64,000 bases of DNA from JAHJQQ01 sp964458835 (GCA_964458835.1 CAYWKV010000002.1:7709-71708); one strand, 5' to 3'; counted from the first letter of the stretch, positions 17,726-26,080 are shown. Numbers and translations are program-made. Notes: generated by a model not told the origin, from the letters alone.

Positions 17726-18319
17726 TCAGAGGCTCCCCTTGGTGGAGGGGATGCGGCCCTGCATGCGCGGATCCGGCTCGGCCGCCATGCGCAGGGCGCG
17801 GCCGAAGGCCTTGAAGATGGTCTCGGCGATGTGATGGGCGTTCATGCCGCGCAGCGCATCGACGTGCAGGGTGGCCGGCACATGGTTGACGAAGCCCTGG
17901 AAGAATTCGCGCAGCAGGTCCACGTCGAAGTCGCCGATGCGGGCCCGCGGGAACTGGACGTGGTACTCCAGCCCCGGCCGACCGGAGAAGTCGATCACCA
18001 CCCGTGACAGCGCCTCGTCCAGCGGGACGTAGGCGTGGCCGTAGCGGCGGATTCCCTGCTTGTCGCCCAGCGCCTTGCCGAAGGCCTGGCCGAGGGTGAT
18101 GCCGACGTCCTCGACGGTGTGGTGGGCGTCGATGTGCAGGTCGCCCTCCGCCTGGATGTCCAGATCGATCAGCCCGTGGCGGGCGATCTGGTCCAGCATG
18201 TGGTCCAGGAAGGGTACGCCGGTGCCGAAGCGCGCGGCGCCGGTCCCGTCGAGATTGACCTGGACGGCGACGCGGGTCTCGAGCGTCTCGCGCCGCACCT
18301 CGGCCTGTCGTTGGGTCAT
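17726..18319 (-). CDS. hisB: Imidazoleglycerol-phosphate dehydratase
   Basis: HisB (197 residues, monofunctional) dehydrates imidazole glycerol phosphate to imidazole acetol phosphate with two manganese ions. The duplicated metal-binding pattern is intact: HHTVEDVGITLGQAF (about 74-88) and the C-terminal NAHHIAETIFKAFGRAL. GVPFLDHMLDQIARHG is also present. The ATG at 18319 gives the usual length; a GTG nine codons upstream is possible. It is the first his gene of the cluster. hisG, hisD and hisC are not in the window, since the next gene upstream (fnr) is divergent. Confidence 0.96.
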   Translation of the reverse strand: MTQRQAEVRRETLETRVAVQVNLDGTGAARFGTGVPFLDHMLDQIARHGLIDLDIQAEGDLHIDAHHTVEDVGITLGQAFGKALGDKQGIRRYGHAYVPLDEALSRVVIDFSGRPGLEYHVQFPRARIGDFDVDLLREFFQGFVNHVPATLHVDALRGMNAHHIAETIFKAFGRALRMAAEPDPRMQGRIPSTKGSL

Positions 18320-18582
18320 GGTCGGATCATCCGAGCGGAGGGGCACACGGCACGCCGTGCTGAACCGGTCTTCATCGAATTAGTATCTAGCAATCAGGTG
18401 AAAACACCGCGACCGGCCCGGCGAGCTGACGCGCGGCACGGTCCCGATCACGGGGCTGAGGGGGAATCCTATAGGAAAACCACTTCCGAGAGAACCACCT
18501 GCGGAACGAGCGGGAAAGCCCAAGTGGCATTTTCGGATCGGGTGACCTAGCCTGTAGTCGTATGCCGTTAATCGCCGCGGAA

Positions 18583-18596
18583 TTGATTTAGCTCAA
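18583..18596. promoter_or_regulatory. FNR-type operator upstream of fnr
   Basis: TTGAT-TTAG-CTCAA matches nine of the ten defined bases of the FNR consensus TTGAT-N4-ATCAA. It lies 62 bases before the fnr start codon region, in the 338-base divergent gap between hisB and fnr. It suggests feedback control of fnr. The rest of this gap holds no gene I can support. Confidence 0.65.
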
Positions 18597-18657
18597 ACAA
18601 TCTGCTCCAATCAACCTGCCATCGCCGGCCGATGAAGGAACTTAGTCTTTGGGTATC

Positions 18658-19416
18658 ATGGATTCTTCCGCCGTCAACCTGAGCCGCATCCAGGCCGCCT
18701 GCGAGAACTGCAGTCTGCACCAGTTGTGCCTGCCGCTGGAGCTCAACCACAGCGACATCGAGGAGCTCGAGCGCATCATCAAGCGCCGGCGCCCGCTGCA
18801 GCGGGGCGAGCGCCTGTTCCAGGCGGGCGACGCCTTTTCCTCGATCTATGCCATCCGCTCAGGATCGGTGAAAACCTTCACCGTCACCGACGACGGCCAG
18901 GAACAGGTGACCGGCTTCCATCTGCCCAGCGAGCTGGTCGGCCTGGACGCCATCACCACCGCCCACCACAACTGCACGGCCGAGGCCCTGGAGACCACCA
19001 GTGCCTGCGAAATCCCCTTCGACATGCTGGAGGATCTGGGCACCCGCATCCCCGGCCTGCAGCGCCAGCTGCTGCGCATCATGAGCCGCGAGATCCTGGA
19101 GGATCAGGACATGATGATCTGGCTGGGCAAGAAGAGCGCCGAGGAACGCCTCGCCTCGCTGCTGCTGCGCATCTCCAAGCGCTTCAGTGACCGCAACTTT
19201 TCTGCCCGCGAGTTCAATCTGAGCATGTCCCGCACCGACATTGCGAACTACCTCGGCCTGGCGGTGGAGACCGTCAGCCGGCTGTTCTCGCGCTTCCAGA
19301 CCGACGGCCTGTTGCGGGTCGACCGCAAGCATGTCGTGATCGAGGACATGGCAGGCCTGCAGCGCATGGCCAACCACGACCCCCGCGCCTCCCAACGGGG
19401 CCGCAGCCACGGCTGA
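18658..19416 (+). CDS. fnr: FNR-type oxygen-sensing transcription regulator
   Basis: This 252-residue protein is a CRP/FNR regulator with all four cluster cysteines of FNR: Cys15, Cys18 and Cys24 in ACENCSLHQLC, and Cys106 in HHNCTAEA. It should carry an oxygen-labile 4Fe-4S cluster and dimerise under low oxygen. The cNMP-like barrel contains FQAGDAFSSIYAIRSGSVKTF, seen as FQAGDAFSSIYAIRSG. The C-terminal helix-turn-helix recognition helix has ETVSRLFSRFQ, with the E-SR residues that read TTGAT sites. A TTG nine bases upstream of the ATG has the better-spaced AAGGA, so three extra residues are possible. It is followed by ompW and the cbb3 oxidase. Confidence 0.95.
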   Translation: MDSSAVNLSRIQAACENCSLHQLCLPLELNHSDIEELERIIKRRRPLQRGERLFQAGDAFSSIYAIRSGSVKTFTVTDDGQEQVTGFHLPSELVGLDAITTAHHNCTAEALETTSACEIPFDMLEDLGTRIPGLQRQLLRIMSREILEDQDMMIWLGKKSAEERLASLLLRISKRFSDRNFSAREFNLSMSRTDIANYLGLAVETVSRLFSRFQTDGLLRVDRKHVVIEDMAGLQRMANHDPRASQRGRSHG

Positions 19417-19447
19417 ACCCGGCGTATTAGAATATAATTAACCTTGT

Positions 19448-19461
19448 TTGATGTGCGTCAT
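19448..19461. promoter_or_regulatory. Possible FNR-type site upstream of ompW
   Basis: TTGAT-GTGC-GTCAT matches eight of ten consensus FNR bases. It lies about 115 bases before the ompW start, in the short AT-rich gap after fnr. OmpW genes in enterics respond to FNR, which makes the site plausible. The second half-site is degenerate. Confidence 0.4.
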
Positions 19462-19575
19462 TGTCGACGCAAAACCCCTTCTGCAGAGTGGGATCACCCG
19501 CCATTCCCGCGCGCAACGCCTGGAAATGACGGGCGGTCCGTGTTCGGAATCTTGCAGCGCAGAAGGACTCAAGTC

Positions 19576-20229
19576 ATGACACCTCAAGCAAAACTCACCC
19601 TCGTTTCGGCCGCCCTGGCCGCCACCCTCGGCCTCGCCGCCGGCCCCGTCGCCGCCGTGCAGAGGGGCGACGTCCTGGTCCGCGTCGGCGTCGCCCACGT
19701 CGCCCCCGATGCCGACAGCGATCCGGTGCCCGGTTTCGGCGCCGCCTCCAAGGTGGACGTCGATAGCGCCAGCAGTCTGGGCCTGAACTTCACCTATATG
19801 GTCACCGACAACATCGGGGTCCAGGCCCTCGCCGCCTGGCCGTTCAAGCACGACATCGAAGGCGCCGGCTCGATCGCCGGGGCCGGCAAGGTCGCCGAGA
19901 CCAAGCATCTGCCGCCAACGGTCACCGTGCAATGGCACTTCGCCCCGCAGCGCAGCATCCGACCCTTCGTCGGCGCCGGCATCAACTACACTAATTTCTT
20001 CTCCGAAAAGACCATGGGCGCCATCGCCGGTACCAGCCTGAAGCTCGACGACTCCTGGGGCCTGGCCGCCGAGGCCGGTGTCGACGTCGACCTCAGCAGC
20101 ACCTGGTTCGTCAGCGGCCAGGTCTGGTACATGGACATCGACACGGAAGCGACCGTCAATGGCACGGCCTCGTTCGACGTCAACATCGACCCCTGGGTGT
20201 TCATGGTCGGGGTCGGCACCAAGTTCTGA
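19576..20229 (+). CDS. ompW: OmpW family outer membrane protein
   Basis: The 217-residue product is an OmpW-type eight-stranded outer membrane beta barrel. A signal peptide ending in AAGPVAA (about 21-27) is followed by GDVLVRVGVAHVAPDAD, the family's first strand, and later SLGLNFTYMVTDNIGVQALAAWPF, quoted here as SLGLNFTYMV and NIGVQALAAWPF. PTVTVQWHF, PFVGAGINYTNFF and a terminal aromatic (GVGTKF) suit barrel insertion. AAGGA lies shortly before the ATG. In other bacteria OmpW is linked to adaptation to anaerobiosis and small hydrophobic molecules. Its place between fnr and the cbb3 oxidase fits a low-oxygen role, but that is inference. Confidence 0.92.
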   Translation: MTPQAKLTLVSAALAATLGLAAGPVAAVQRGDVLVRVGVAHVAPDADSDPVPGFGAASKVDVDSASSLGLNFTYMVTDNIGVQALAAWPFKHDIEGAGSIAGAGKVAETKHLPPTVTVQWHFAPQRSIRPFVGAGINYTNFFSEKTMGAIAGTSLKLDDSWGLAAEAGVDVDLSSTWFVSGQVWYMDIDTEATVNGTASFDVNIDPWVFMVGVGTKF

Positions 20230-20240
20230 CCTGAGTCGGT

Positions 20241-20275
20241 GGGCGGGCGCCCGCCGGACGCCCGCCCGCGGTTTC
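20241..20275 (+). terminator. GC-rich hairpin after ompW
   Basis: A perfect 9-bp stem (GGGCGGGCG/CGCCCGCCC) with a nine-base loop is followed by GCGGTTTCCCT. The weak T tract means it may only attenuate transcription into ccoN. Confidence 0.5.
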
Positions 20276-20306
20276 CCTCCACCTTAGCCACAGCCTGAGG
20301 TATTCC

Positions 20307-21722
20307 ATGGATACAGCATCCACGTACAACTATAAAGTCGTGCGCCAGTTCGCCATCATGACCGTGGTGTGGGGCATCGTCGGCATGCTGGTCGGCGTGC
20401 TGATCGCCGCGCAGCTGGTCTGGCCGGCGCTCAATTTCGACATCCCGTGGCTGACCTACAGCCGCCTGCGTCCGCTGCACACCAACGCGGTGATCTTCGC
20501 CTTCGGCGGTTCGGCGCTGTTCGCGACCAGCTACTACGTCGTGCAGCGCACCTGCCAGGCCCGGCTGTTTTCCGATGGCCTGGCCGCCTTCACCTTCTGG
20601 GGCTGGCAGCTGGTCATCGTCCTGGCCGCCGTCACGCTGCCGCTCGGCATCACCAGCAGCAAGGAATACGCCGAGCTGGAATGGCCGATCGACGTCCTGA
20701 TCACGCTGGTGTGGGTCTCCTACGCGCTGGTATTCTTCGGCACCATCCTCAAACGACGCACCCAGCACATCTATGTCGCCAACTGGTTCTATGGCGCCTT
20801 CATCCTGACCATTGCCGTGCTGCACCTGGTCAACAGCGCCGCCCTGCCGGTGACCGCGACCAAGTCCTACTCGGTGTATCCGGGCGCCATCGATGCCATG
20901 GTGCAATGGTGGTACGGCCACAACGCAGTGGGCTTCTTCCTGACCGCCGGCTTCCTCGGGATGATGTACTACTTCATACCGAAGCAGGCCAACCGGCCGG
21001 TGTATTCCTACCGGCTGTCGGTGGTGCATTTCTGGGCGCTGATCTCCACCTACATGTGGGCCGGGCCGCACCACCTGCACTACACCGCCCTGCCGGACTG
21101 GACGCAGTCGTTGGGGATGGTCTTCTCGCTGATCCTGCTGGCCCCGTCCTGGGGCGGCATGATCAACGGCATCATGACGCTGTCGGGCGCCTGGCATAAG
21201 CTGCGCACCGATCCGATCCTGAAGTTCCTCATCGTGTCGCTGTCGTTCTACGGCATGTCGACCTTCGAAGGCCCGATGATGTCCATCAAGACGGTGAATG
21301 CGCTGTCGCACTACACCGACTGGACCATCGGCCACGTGCACTCCGGCGCGCTGGGCTGGGTGGCGATGGTGTCCATCGGCTCGATGTACTTCCTGATCCC
21401 GCGCATGTTCGGCCGCGAGCAGATGTACAGCGTCAAGCTCATCGATCTGCATTTCTGGGTGTCCACCATCGGCGTGGTGCTGTACATCGCCGCCATGTGG
21501 ATCGCCGGCGTGATGCAGGGCCTGATGTGGCGCGCGGTGAACGACGACGGCACCCTGACCTACAGCTTCGTCGAGTCGCTCGAGCGCATGTACCCGTTCT
21601 ACTTCGTGCGCTTCCTGGGCGGCGTGGTGTTCCTCGCCGGCATGCTGATCATGGCCTACAACGTCGTCAAGACCGTGTCCGGCCAGCGCGCCGTCGAAGC
21701 CCCCATTCCGCAGGCCGCCTGA
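20307..21722 (+). CDS. ccoN: cbb3-type cytochrome c oxidase subunit I
   Basis: CcoN (471 residues) is the catalytic heme-copper subunit of the high-affinity cbb3 oxidase in the inner membrane. About twelve membrane helices are visible. The low-spin heme ligand region RPLHTNAVIFAFGG (about 54-67), the binuclear-centre WWYGHNAVGFFLTAGFLG (about 205-222) with its copper His, the HH pair in WAGPHHLHYTALPDW, and HVHSGALGWVA are all intact. Signature lengths and loops match the proteobacterial ccoN1/N2 class. It is the first of the ccoNOQP operon, with 13 bases to ccoO. Confidence 0.97.
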   Translation: MDTASTYNYKVVRQFAIMTVVWGIVGMLVGVLIAAQLVWPALNFDIPWLTYSRLRPLHTNAVIFAFGGSALFATSYYVVQRTCQARLFSDGLAAFTFWGWQLVIVLAAVTLPLGITSSKEYAELEWPIDVLITLVWVSYALVFFGTILKRRTQHIYVANWFYGAFILTIAVLHLVNSAALPVTATKSYSVYPGAIDAMVQWWYGHNAVGFFLTAGFLGMMYYFIPKQANRPVYSYRLSVVHFWALISTYMWAGPHHLHYTALPDWTQSLGMVFSLILLAPSWGGMINGIMTLSGAWHKLRTDPILKFLIVSLSFYGMSTFEGPMMSIKTVNALSHYTDWTIGHVHSGALGWVAMVSIGSMYFLIPRMFGREQMYSVKLIDLHFWVSTIGVVLYIAAMWIAGVMQGLMWRAVNDDGTLTYSFVESLERMYPFYFVRFLGGVVFLAGMLIMAYNVVKTVSGQRAVEAPIPQAA

Positions 21723-21735
21723 GGAGGACATCGCC

Positions 21736-22344
21736 ATGAGTCATGAAGTCGTTGAAAAAAATGTCGGCCTGCTGGCGCTGCTCGTCATTCTGGTGATCAG
21801 TGTCGGCGGCCTGGTGGAGATCGTGCCGCTGTTCTTCCTGAAGAGCACGACCGAACCGGTGGACGGGCTGCAACCCTACACGGCGCTGCAGCTGGAAGGC
21901 CGCGACGTCTACGTGCGCGAGGGCTGCTACGTGTGCCATTCGCAGATGATCCGACCGTTCCGCGCCGAGACCGAACGCTATGGCCATTACTCGGTCGCCG
22001 GCGAATTCGTCTACGACCGTCCCTTCCAGTGGGGCTCGAAGCGCACCGGCCCGGACCTGGCGCGCGTCGGCGGCCGCTATTCGGACGACTGGCACCGCGT
22101 GCACCTGATCAATCCTCGCGACGTGGTGCCCGAGTCCAACATGCCGGGCTTCCCCTGGCTGGCGGAGAACGTCCTGGACGGCGTGCACACCGCGAAGAAG
22201 CTGGAGGTCATGCGCACGCTCGGTGTGCCCTACACGGATGCCGACATCGCGGGCGCGCAGGCGGCCGTCGCCGGCAAGACCGAGATGGACGCCCTGGTCG
22301 CCTACCTGCAGAACCTGGGCACCGCGATCAAGACCCGGAGGTAG
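21736..22344 (+). CDS. ccoO: cbb3-type cytochrome c oxidase subunit II (mono-heme)
   Basis: CcoO (202 residues) is a membrane-anchored monoheme cytochrome c. One N-terminal helix (LLALLVILVISVGGLVEIVPLFF, in parts LLALLVILVISVGGLVEI) anchors it, and the heme motif is CYVCH in REGCYVCHSQMIRPF (about 61-75). The later VPESNMPGFPWLAEN supplies the axial Met. GGAGGACATCGCC precedes the ATG. It passes electrons from CcoP towards CcoN. It is followed within six bases by ccoQ. Confidence 0.97.
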   Translation: MSHEVVEKNVGLLALLVILVISVGGLVEIVPLFFLKSTTEPVDGLQPYTALQLEGRDVYVREGCYVCHSQMIRPFRAETERYGHYSVAGEFVYDRPFQWGSKRTGPDLARVGGRYSDDWHRVHLINPRDVVPESNMPGFPWLAENVLDGVHTAKKLEVMRTLGVPYTDADIAGAQAAVAGKTEMDALVAYLQNLGTAIKTRR

Positions 22345-22349
22345 CCGTC

Positions 22350-22532
22350 ATGGATCTGGTCACACTGCGTTCCATATTCACCGTTCTGGTCTTCGCCGCC
22401 TTCATCGGCGTGTGGATCTGGGCCTGGAGCGGCAAGCGCAAGCGGGCATTCGACGAGGCGGCCAATCTCCCCTTCGTGGAGGACGGTCCGCCGGTCAAGA
22501 CGAACAAGCAGAAGGATCCGAGCCATGAGTGA
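22350..22532 (+). CDS. ccoQ: cbb3-type cytochrome c oxidase small subunit CcoQ
   Basis: This 60-residue protein has one membrane helix (SIFTVLVFAAFIGVWIWAW, 8-26) followed by a basic stretch GKRKR and a soluble tail with FDEAANLPF, a motif shared by CcoQ subunits (also called FixQ). CcoQ stabilises the assembled cbb3 complex. It starts five bases after ccoO and its last eight bases overlap the start of ccoP. Confidence 0.93.
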   Translation: MDLVTLRSIFTVLVFAAFIGVWIWAWSGKRKRAFDEAANLPFVEDGPPVKTNKQKDPSHE

Positions 22533-23430
22533 TTTCACGTTCTCGAGTGAGTTCTGGAACTGGTGGGTGATCGTGCTCACCGTCGGCAACATCCTCGCCT
22601 GCTGGTGGCTGATCGCCTGGACCAGCAAGCGGCGGGCCGGCGAGGCGGCCATGGGCGAACCCACCGGCCACAGCTGGGACGAGACCCTGCAGGAGTTCAA
22701 CAACCCGTTGCCGCGCTGGTGGTTGTGGCTGTTCCACATCACGCTGGTGTTCGGGCTGGTGTACCTGGCGCTCTATCCCGGCCTCGGCAAGTTCTCCGGG
22801 GCCTGGGGCTGGACGCAGGAGGTTCAGTACGACCGCGAGATGCAGCGGGCGGCCGAGCGCTTCGAGCCGATCTTCGCGGCCTATGCGGAGCAGGATCTCG
22901 CCATGCTGGCGCAGGATCCGGAGGCCCTCAAGATCGGCCAGCGGCTGTTCCTGAACTACTGCGCGACCTGCCACGGTTCGGACGCCCACGGCAGCACGGG
23001 TTTCCCGAATCTCGCCGATGGCGACTGGCTCTATGGGGGCGAGCCGGAGACTGTCAAGGCCAGCATCCTCGACGGCCGCCAGGGCGCCATGCCGGGCTGG
23101 CAGGAAGCACTGGGCGACGCCGGCGTCGAGGAGGTCACGGCCTACGTGATCCAGCTCAGCGGCCGCGACGCCGACGCCGCCAAGGCCGAGGCGGGCAAGG
23201 CGCGCTTCGAGGCGATGTGCGTGGCCTGTCATGGCGCGGACGGCACCGGCAACAAGGCCCTCGGCGCGCCGGACCTGACCGACAGCGTCTGGCTGTACGG
23301 CGGCTCGCCCGGCGTTATCCGCCAGTCCATCGCCAACGGCCGCAACGGCGTGATGCCGGCACACCGCGAATTCCTCGGCGAGCACAAGGCGCACCTGCTC
23401 GCGGCCTATGTGTACAGCCTGTCGCAGTAG
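22525..23430 (+). CDS. ccoP: cbb3-type cytochrome c oxidase subunit III (di-heme)
   Basis: CcoP (301 residues) is the di-heme cytochrome c that accepts electrons for the cbb3 oxidase. The N-terminus has two membrane segments (WVIVLTVGNILACWWLIAW and WWLWLFHITLVFGLVYLAL) with the FNNPLPRWW motif between them. Two c-type heme sites follow, CATCH (about 149-153) and CVACH (about 232-236), each with a downstream axial Met in a PGW/MPAH context. The Gly-Asn rich ladder LADGDWLYGG is typical. It overlaps ccoQ by eight bases and closes the core operon. Confidence 0.97.
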   Translation: MSDFTFSSEFWNWWVIVLTVGNILACWWLIAWTSKRRAGEAAMGEPTGHSWDETLQEFNNPLPRWWLWLFHITLVFGLVYLALYPGLGKFSGAWGWTQEVQYDREMQRAAERFEPIFAAYAEQDLAMLAQDPEALKIGQRLFLNYCATCHGSDAHGSTGFPNLADGDWLYGGEPETVKASILDGRQGAMPGWQEALGDAGVEEVTAYVIQLSGRDADAAKAEAGKARFEAMCVACHGADGTGNKALGAPDLTDSVWLYGGSPGVIRQSIANGRNGVMPAHREFLGEHKAHLLAAYVYSLSQ

Positions 23431-23493
23431 TATCGGCGGGACGCATCGAGGCCGCCGGTGGTCCCGATGCGCCCCGCCCATGAACAGTCCGCA

Positions 23494-23577
23494 GGGTGCG
23501 TCGGCGCAGCGACGCACCGAGGCAGGCCCGGCGCGTCAGGCTGCGCCTCGACACACCCTGCCCGAACCACCCTACGA
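23494..23577. repeat. GGTGCGTC hairpin repeat between ccoP and ccoG
   Basis: A perfect 9-bp hairpin (GGTGCGTCG/CGACGCACC, 23495-23518) is followed by a looser second arm ending in ACACACCCTG..CACCCTACG. The form resembles REP-type elements with GGTGCGTC ends seen in many gammaproteobacterial genomes. It may also act as a processing or attenuation site between ccoP and ccoG. Confidence 0.5.
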
Positions 23578-23607
23578 CCATCGGCTTCCTCTGCCCGCAG
23601 TGACATC

Positions 23608-25023
23608 ATGACCGATACGCAGAACACCCCCGCCCAGGATGCCTCCGTCGAGGAGGAGCTCTACGCCAAGCGCCAGAAGATCTACCCGCGCGAGGTGCAC
23701 GGCGTCTTCGCCGGCTTGCGCGTACTCGGCGTGCTGGTGCTGCTGGGCCTGTACTACGTCGTGCCCTGGCTGCGCTGGGACGGCCATCAGGCGGTCCTGT
23801 TCGACCTGCCGGCACGCAAGTTCTACATCTTCGGCCTGACCTTCTGGCCGCAGGATTTCTTCTATCTGGCCTGGCTGCTGGTGATCGCCGCGCTGTCGCT
23901 GTTCTTCTTCACTGCCCTGGCCGGCCGCCTGTGGTGCGGCTACGCCTGCCCGCAGACGGTCTGGACCGAGGTCTTCCTGTGGATCGAACAGAAGATCGAG
24001 GGCGACCGCAACAAGCAGATGAAGCTCGACCGCGGCCCCCTGACTGCGCGCAAATTCCGCCTCAAGGCGACCAAGCACACCGTCTGGATCCTGTTCTCCG
24101 CCTGGACCGGCTTCACCTTCGTCGGCTACTTCACGCCCATCACCGAGCTGTGGCAGGCCCTGACCGCGCTGCGGCTCGGCCCCTGGGAGACCTTCTGGAT
24201 CGTCTTCTACGGCTTCGCGACCTACGGCAACGCTGGCTGGCTGCGCGAGCAGGTGTGCATCTACATGTGCCCCTATGCGCGCTTCCAGAGCGCCATGTTC
24301 GACCGCAACACGCTGATCATCTCCTACGACGAGCCACGCGGCGAGCCGCGCGGCGCCCGCAAGCGCAGCCTCGACCACCGCGCTGCCGGCCTCGGCGACT
24401 GCATCGACTGCACCCTGTGCGTGCAGGTCTGTCCGACCGGCATCGACATCCGCCACGGGCTGCAGTACCAGTGCATCGGCTGTGCCGCCTGCGTCGACGT
24501 GTGCGACCAGGTCATGGAGAAGATGAACTACCCCAAGGGCCTGATCCGCTACACCACCGAGAACGCCATGGAAGGCAAGCCCGCACACGTGTTGCGGCCG
24601 CGCGTCCTCCTGTACGGCGCCCTCCTGCTGGCGCTGGTGGGCGGCCTGGTGTACGCCATCAGCCAGCGCGTGCCCATCGAGCTGGACATCATCCGTGATC
24701 GCAATACCCTGTATCGCGAGACCGATATGGGGCTGGTGGAGAACGTGTACACGCTGAAGCTCATCAACATGGACAATGTGGCGCACGACTACCGGCTGAC
24801 CGTGTCCGGCCTGCCGGGCCTGGAGCTCGACGGCGCGGCCGGCGGCATCCATCTGGAAAGCGGCGAGGTGCGCGACTTCCCGGTCCGCGTGCGTATCGAT
24901 CCGATCCACCTCCAGCGCGCCAGCAACGAGATCGAGTTCAGCCTCGAAGCGATCGACGCCCCGGATCTGCACACCACCCAGGTCGGGCGCTTCATCGGCC
25001 CGGCCGCAGGAGCCCAACCATGA
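23608..25023 (+). CDS. ccoG: Cytochrome c oxidase accessory protein CcoG
   Basis: CcoG (471 residues, also RdxA/FixG) is a membrane polyferredoxin needed for cbb3 oxidase copper loading, where it reduces Cu(II). Helices near the N-terminus are followed by WCGYACPQTVW (about 110-120) and CIYMCPYARFQS, then two ferredoxin-like clusters in CIDCTLCVQVCPTGIDIRHG and CIGCAACVDVCDQVM. A further helix and a C-terminal immunoglobulin-like FixG domain complete it. The start at 23608 matches the family's length. It overlaps ccoH by four bases (ATGA). The upstream 177 bases contain a hairpin repeat. Confidence 0.96.
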   Translation: MTDTQNTPAQDASVEEELYAKRQKIYPREVHGVFAGLRVLGVLVLLGLYYVVPWLRWDGHQAVLFDLPARKFYIFGLTFWPQDFFYLAWLLVIAALSLFFFTALAGRLWCGYACPQTVWTEVFLWIEQKIEGDRNKQMKLDRGPLTARKFRLKATKHTVWILFSAWTGFTFVGYFTPITELWQALTALRLGPWETFWIVFYGFATYGNAGWLREQVCIYMCPYARFQSAMFDRNTLIISYDEPRGEPRGARKRSLDHRAAGLGDCIDCTLCVQVCPTGIDIRHGLQYQCIGCAACVDVCDQVMEKMNYPKGLIRYTTENAMEGKPAHVLRPRVLLYGALLLALVGGLVYAISQRVPIELDIIRDRNTLYRETDMGLVENVYTLKLINMDNVAHDYRLTVSGLPGLELDGAAGGIHLESGEVRDFPVRVRIDPIHLQRASNEIEFSLEAIDAPDLHTTQVGRFIGPAAGAQP

Positions 25024-25541
25024 CCACCGCCCATCCGCAACGGCAGGCACCGCCCTGGTACCGGCAGTTCTGGCCCTGGTTTCTGATCGCCCTGCCGGCT
25101 ACCGCCGTGGCCGCCGGCATCGCCACCCTGATCATCGCCGCCGCCGACCCCGACGGCCTGGTGGTCGACGACTATTACAAGGAAGGCCTGGCGATCAACC
25201 AGACGCTGGAGCGCGACCGGCAGGCGCAGGCCCTGGGGCTGTCCGGACTGGCGCGGCTCGACCCGGCGGCGGGGCGTATCGTGGTGACGCTGAACGGCGC
25301 CGACGCCGTGGCGCCGGACGAAGCCCTCGAGCTGCGCCTCGTCCACCCGACGCGGCCGCACCTCGACCGGGCGCTGCCGCTCGCCCACGACGGCGACGGC
25401 CGGTGGAGTGCCGCACTCGATACCATCGCGCCGGGCCGCTGGCATGTGCAGCTGGAATCGTCCCACGGCAACTGGCGCATCGCCGGGCGGCTCGCCCTGC
25501 CCGACCAGCAGCAGGCCCTGCTGCAGCCGAACACGGACTGA
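25020..25541 (+). CDS. ccoH: FixH/CcoH family cbb3 oxidase assembly protein
   Basis: The 173-residue protein fits the FixH/CcoH family: one N-terminal membrane helix (FWPWFLIALPATAVAAGIATLI, about 16-37), then DGLVVDDYYKEGLAINQTLERD, here as DGLVVDDYYKEGLAIN, which is the family signature, and a periplasmic beta-sandwich domain. CcoH takes part in cbb3 assembly and stability. It starts inside the ccoG stop codon, so the two are coupled. The usual next genes, ccoI (copper P-type ATPase) and ccoS, do not follow. Confidence 0.9.
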   Translation: MTTAHPQRQAPPWYRQFWPWFLIALPATAVAAGIATLIIAAADPDGLVVDDYYKEGLAINQTLERDRQAQALGLSGLARLDPAAGRIVVTLNGADAVAPDEALELRLVHPTRPHLDRALPLAHDGDGRWSAALDTIAPGRWHVQLESSHGNWRIAGRLALPDQQQALLQPNTD

Positions 25542-25570
25542 AGCCGAAACGCCCAGGACACTCATTTCAG

Positions 25571-25656
25571 CCACGGAAGCACACGGAAGACACTGCAATG
25601 TCACAGCGTCGCGAAGTCCGGACTCGGCAGCTGTCCATGCTTTCCGTGTGCTTCCA
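25571..25656. repeat. CCACGGAA-type palindromic element, copy 1
   Basis: The left end CCACGGAAGCACACGGAAGA and the right end TTTCCGTGTGCTTCC are reverse complements. The interior shares AGCGTCGCGAAGTCCGGACT with copies at 26619 and 54841. It fills the gap between ccoH and the following small gene. Confidence 0.7.
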
Positions 25657-25710
25657 CAGTAAATGCAGTCTGCAGGCTGAACAACGAGCTCACCGGGAGA
25701 ACCTGCCGCC

Positions 25711-25965
25711 ATGAATGACATTCCGCTGATCCAACGCGTCATCGCCATCCTCTGGCCGTCGTTCCTCACCTCCGGCGTGGCGACGATCCTGTTCTTCACC
25801 GCCTTCGACCCGCAGCAGCTGCTGCTGGAGACCCGTTTCGCCGGGATCAGCCGGCTCGGCGCCTATACCGTCGGCTTCTTTCTGTTCTGGATGCTCACCA
25901 CCGTCAGCAGTGCGCTGACCTGCTATTTCCGGCAGCCGTGCGAAAAGACCAACCGCAGCACCTAG
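25711..25965 (+). CDS. Small two-helix membrane protein in the cbb3 cluster
   Basis: This 84-residue protein has two clear membrane segments, about residues 9-31 (VIAILWPSFLTSGVATILFF) and 50-70 (AYTVGFFLFWMLTTVSSALTCYF, in part). A short loop with DPQQLLLETRF lies between them and a tail with a CYFRQPCEKTN motif holds two cysteines. GGGAGAA is placed before the ATG. It is not CcoS or CcoI by sequence. Its position directly after ccoH suggests a link to cbb3 maturation or low-oxygen respiration, but I cannot name a family. A perfect 18-base palindrome (25966-25983) abuts its stop codon. Confidence 0.75.
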   Translation: MNDIPLIQRVIAILWPSFLTSGVATILFFTAFDPQQLLLETRFAGISRLGAYTVGFFLFWMLTTVSSALTCYFRQPCEKTNRST

Positions 25966-25983
25966 GCCGGGCGCGCGCCCGGC
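25966..25983 (+). terminator. Perfect GC palindrome after the cbb3 cluster
   Basis: GCCGGGCGC/GCGCCCGGC forms an uninterrupted 9-bp inverted repeat directly after the stop codon of the 84-residue gene. There is no T tract, so it is at best a weak or factor-assisted terminator. Confidence 0.35.
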
Positions 25984-25998
25984 GCGGTATGTGATGAT

Positions 25999-26080
25999 GG
26001 CCACGGAACCACACGGAAAGACACGCAGTGGTGCCGGTCGAAAGTGTGCCTTCCATGTTCTTCCGTGTGGTTCCGTGGCC
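25999..26080. repeat. CCACGGAA-type palindromic element, copy 2
   Basis: The ends GGCCACGGAACCACACGGAA and TTCCGTGTGGTTCCGTGGCC are perfect 20-base reverse complements. The short interior differs from that of copies 1, 3 and 4. Confidence 0.8.
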
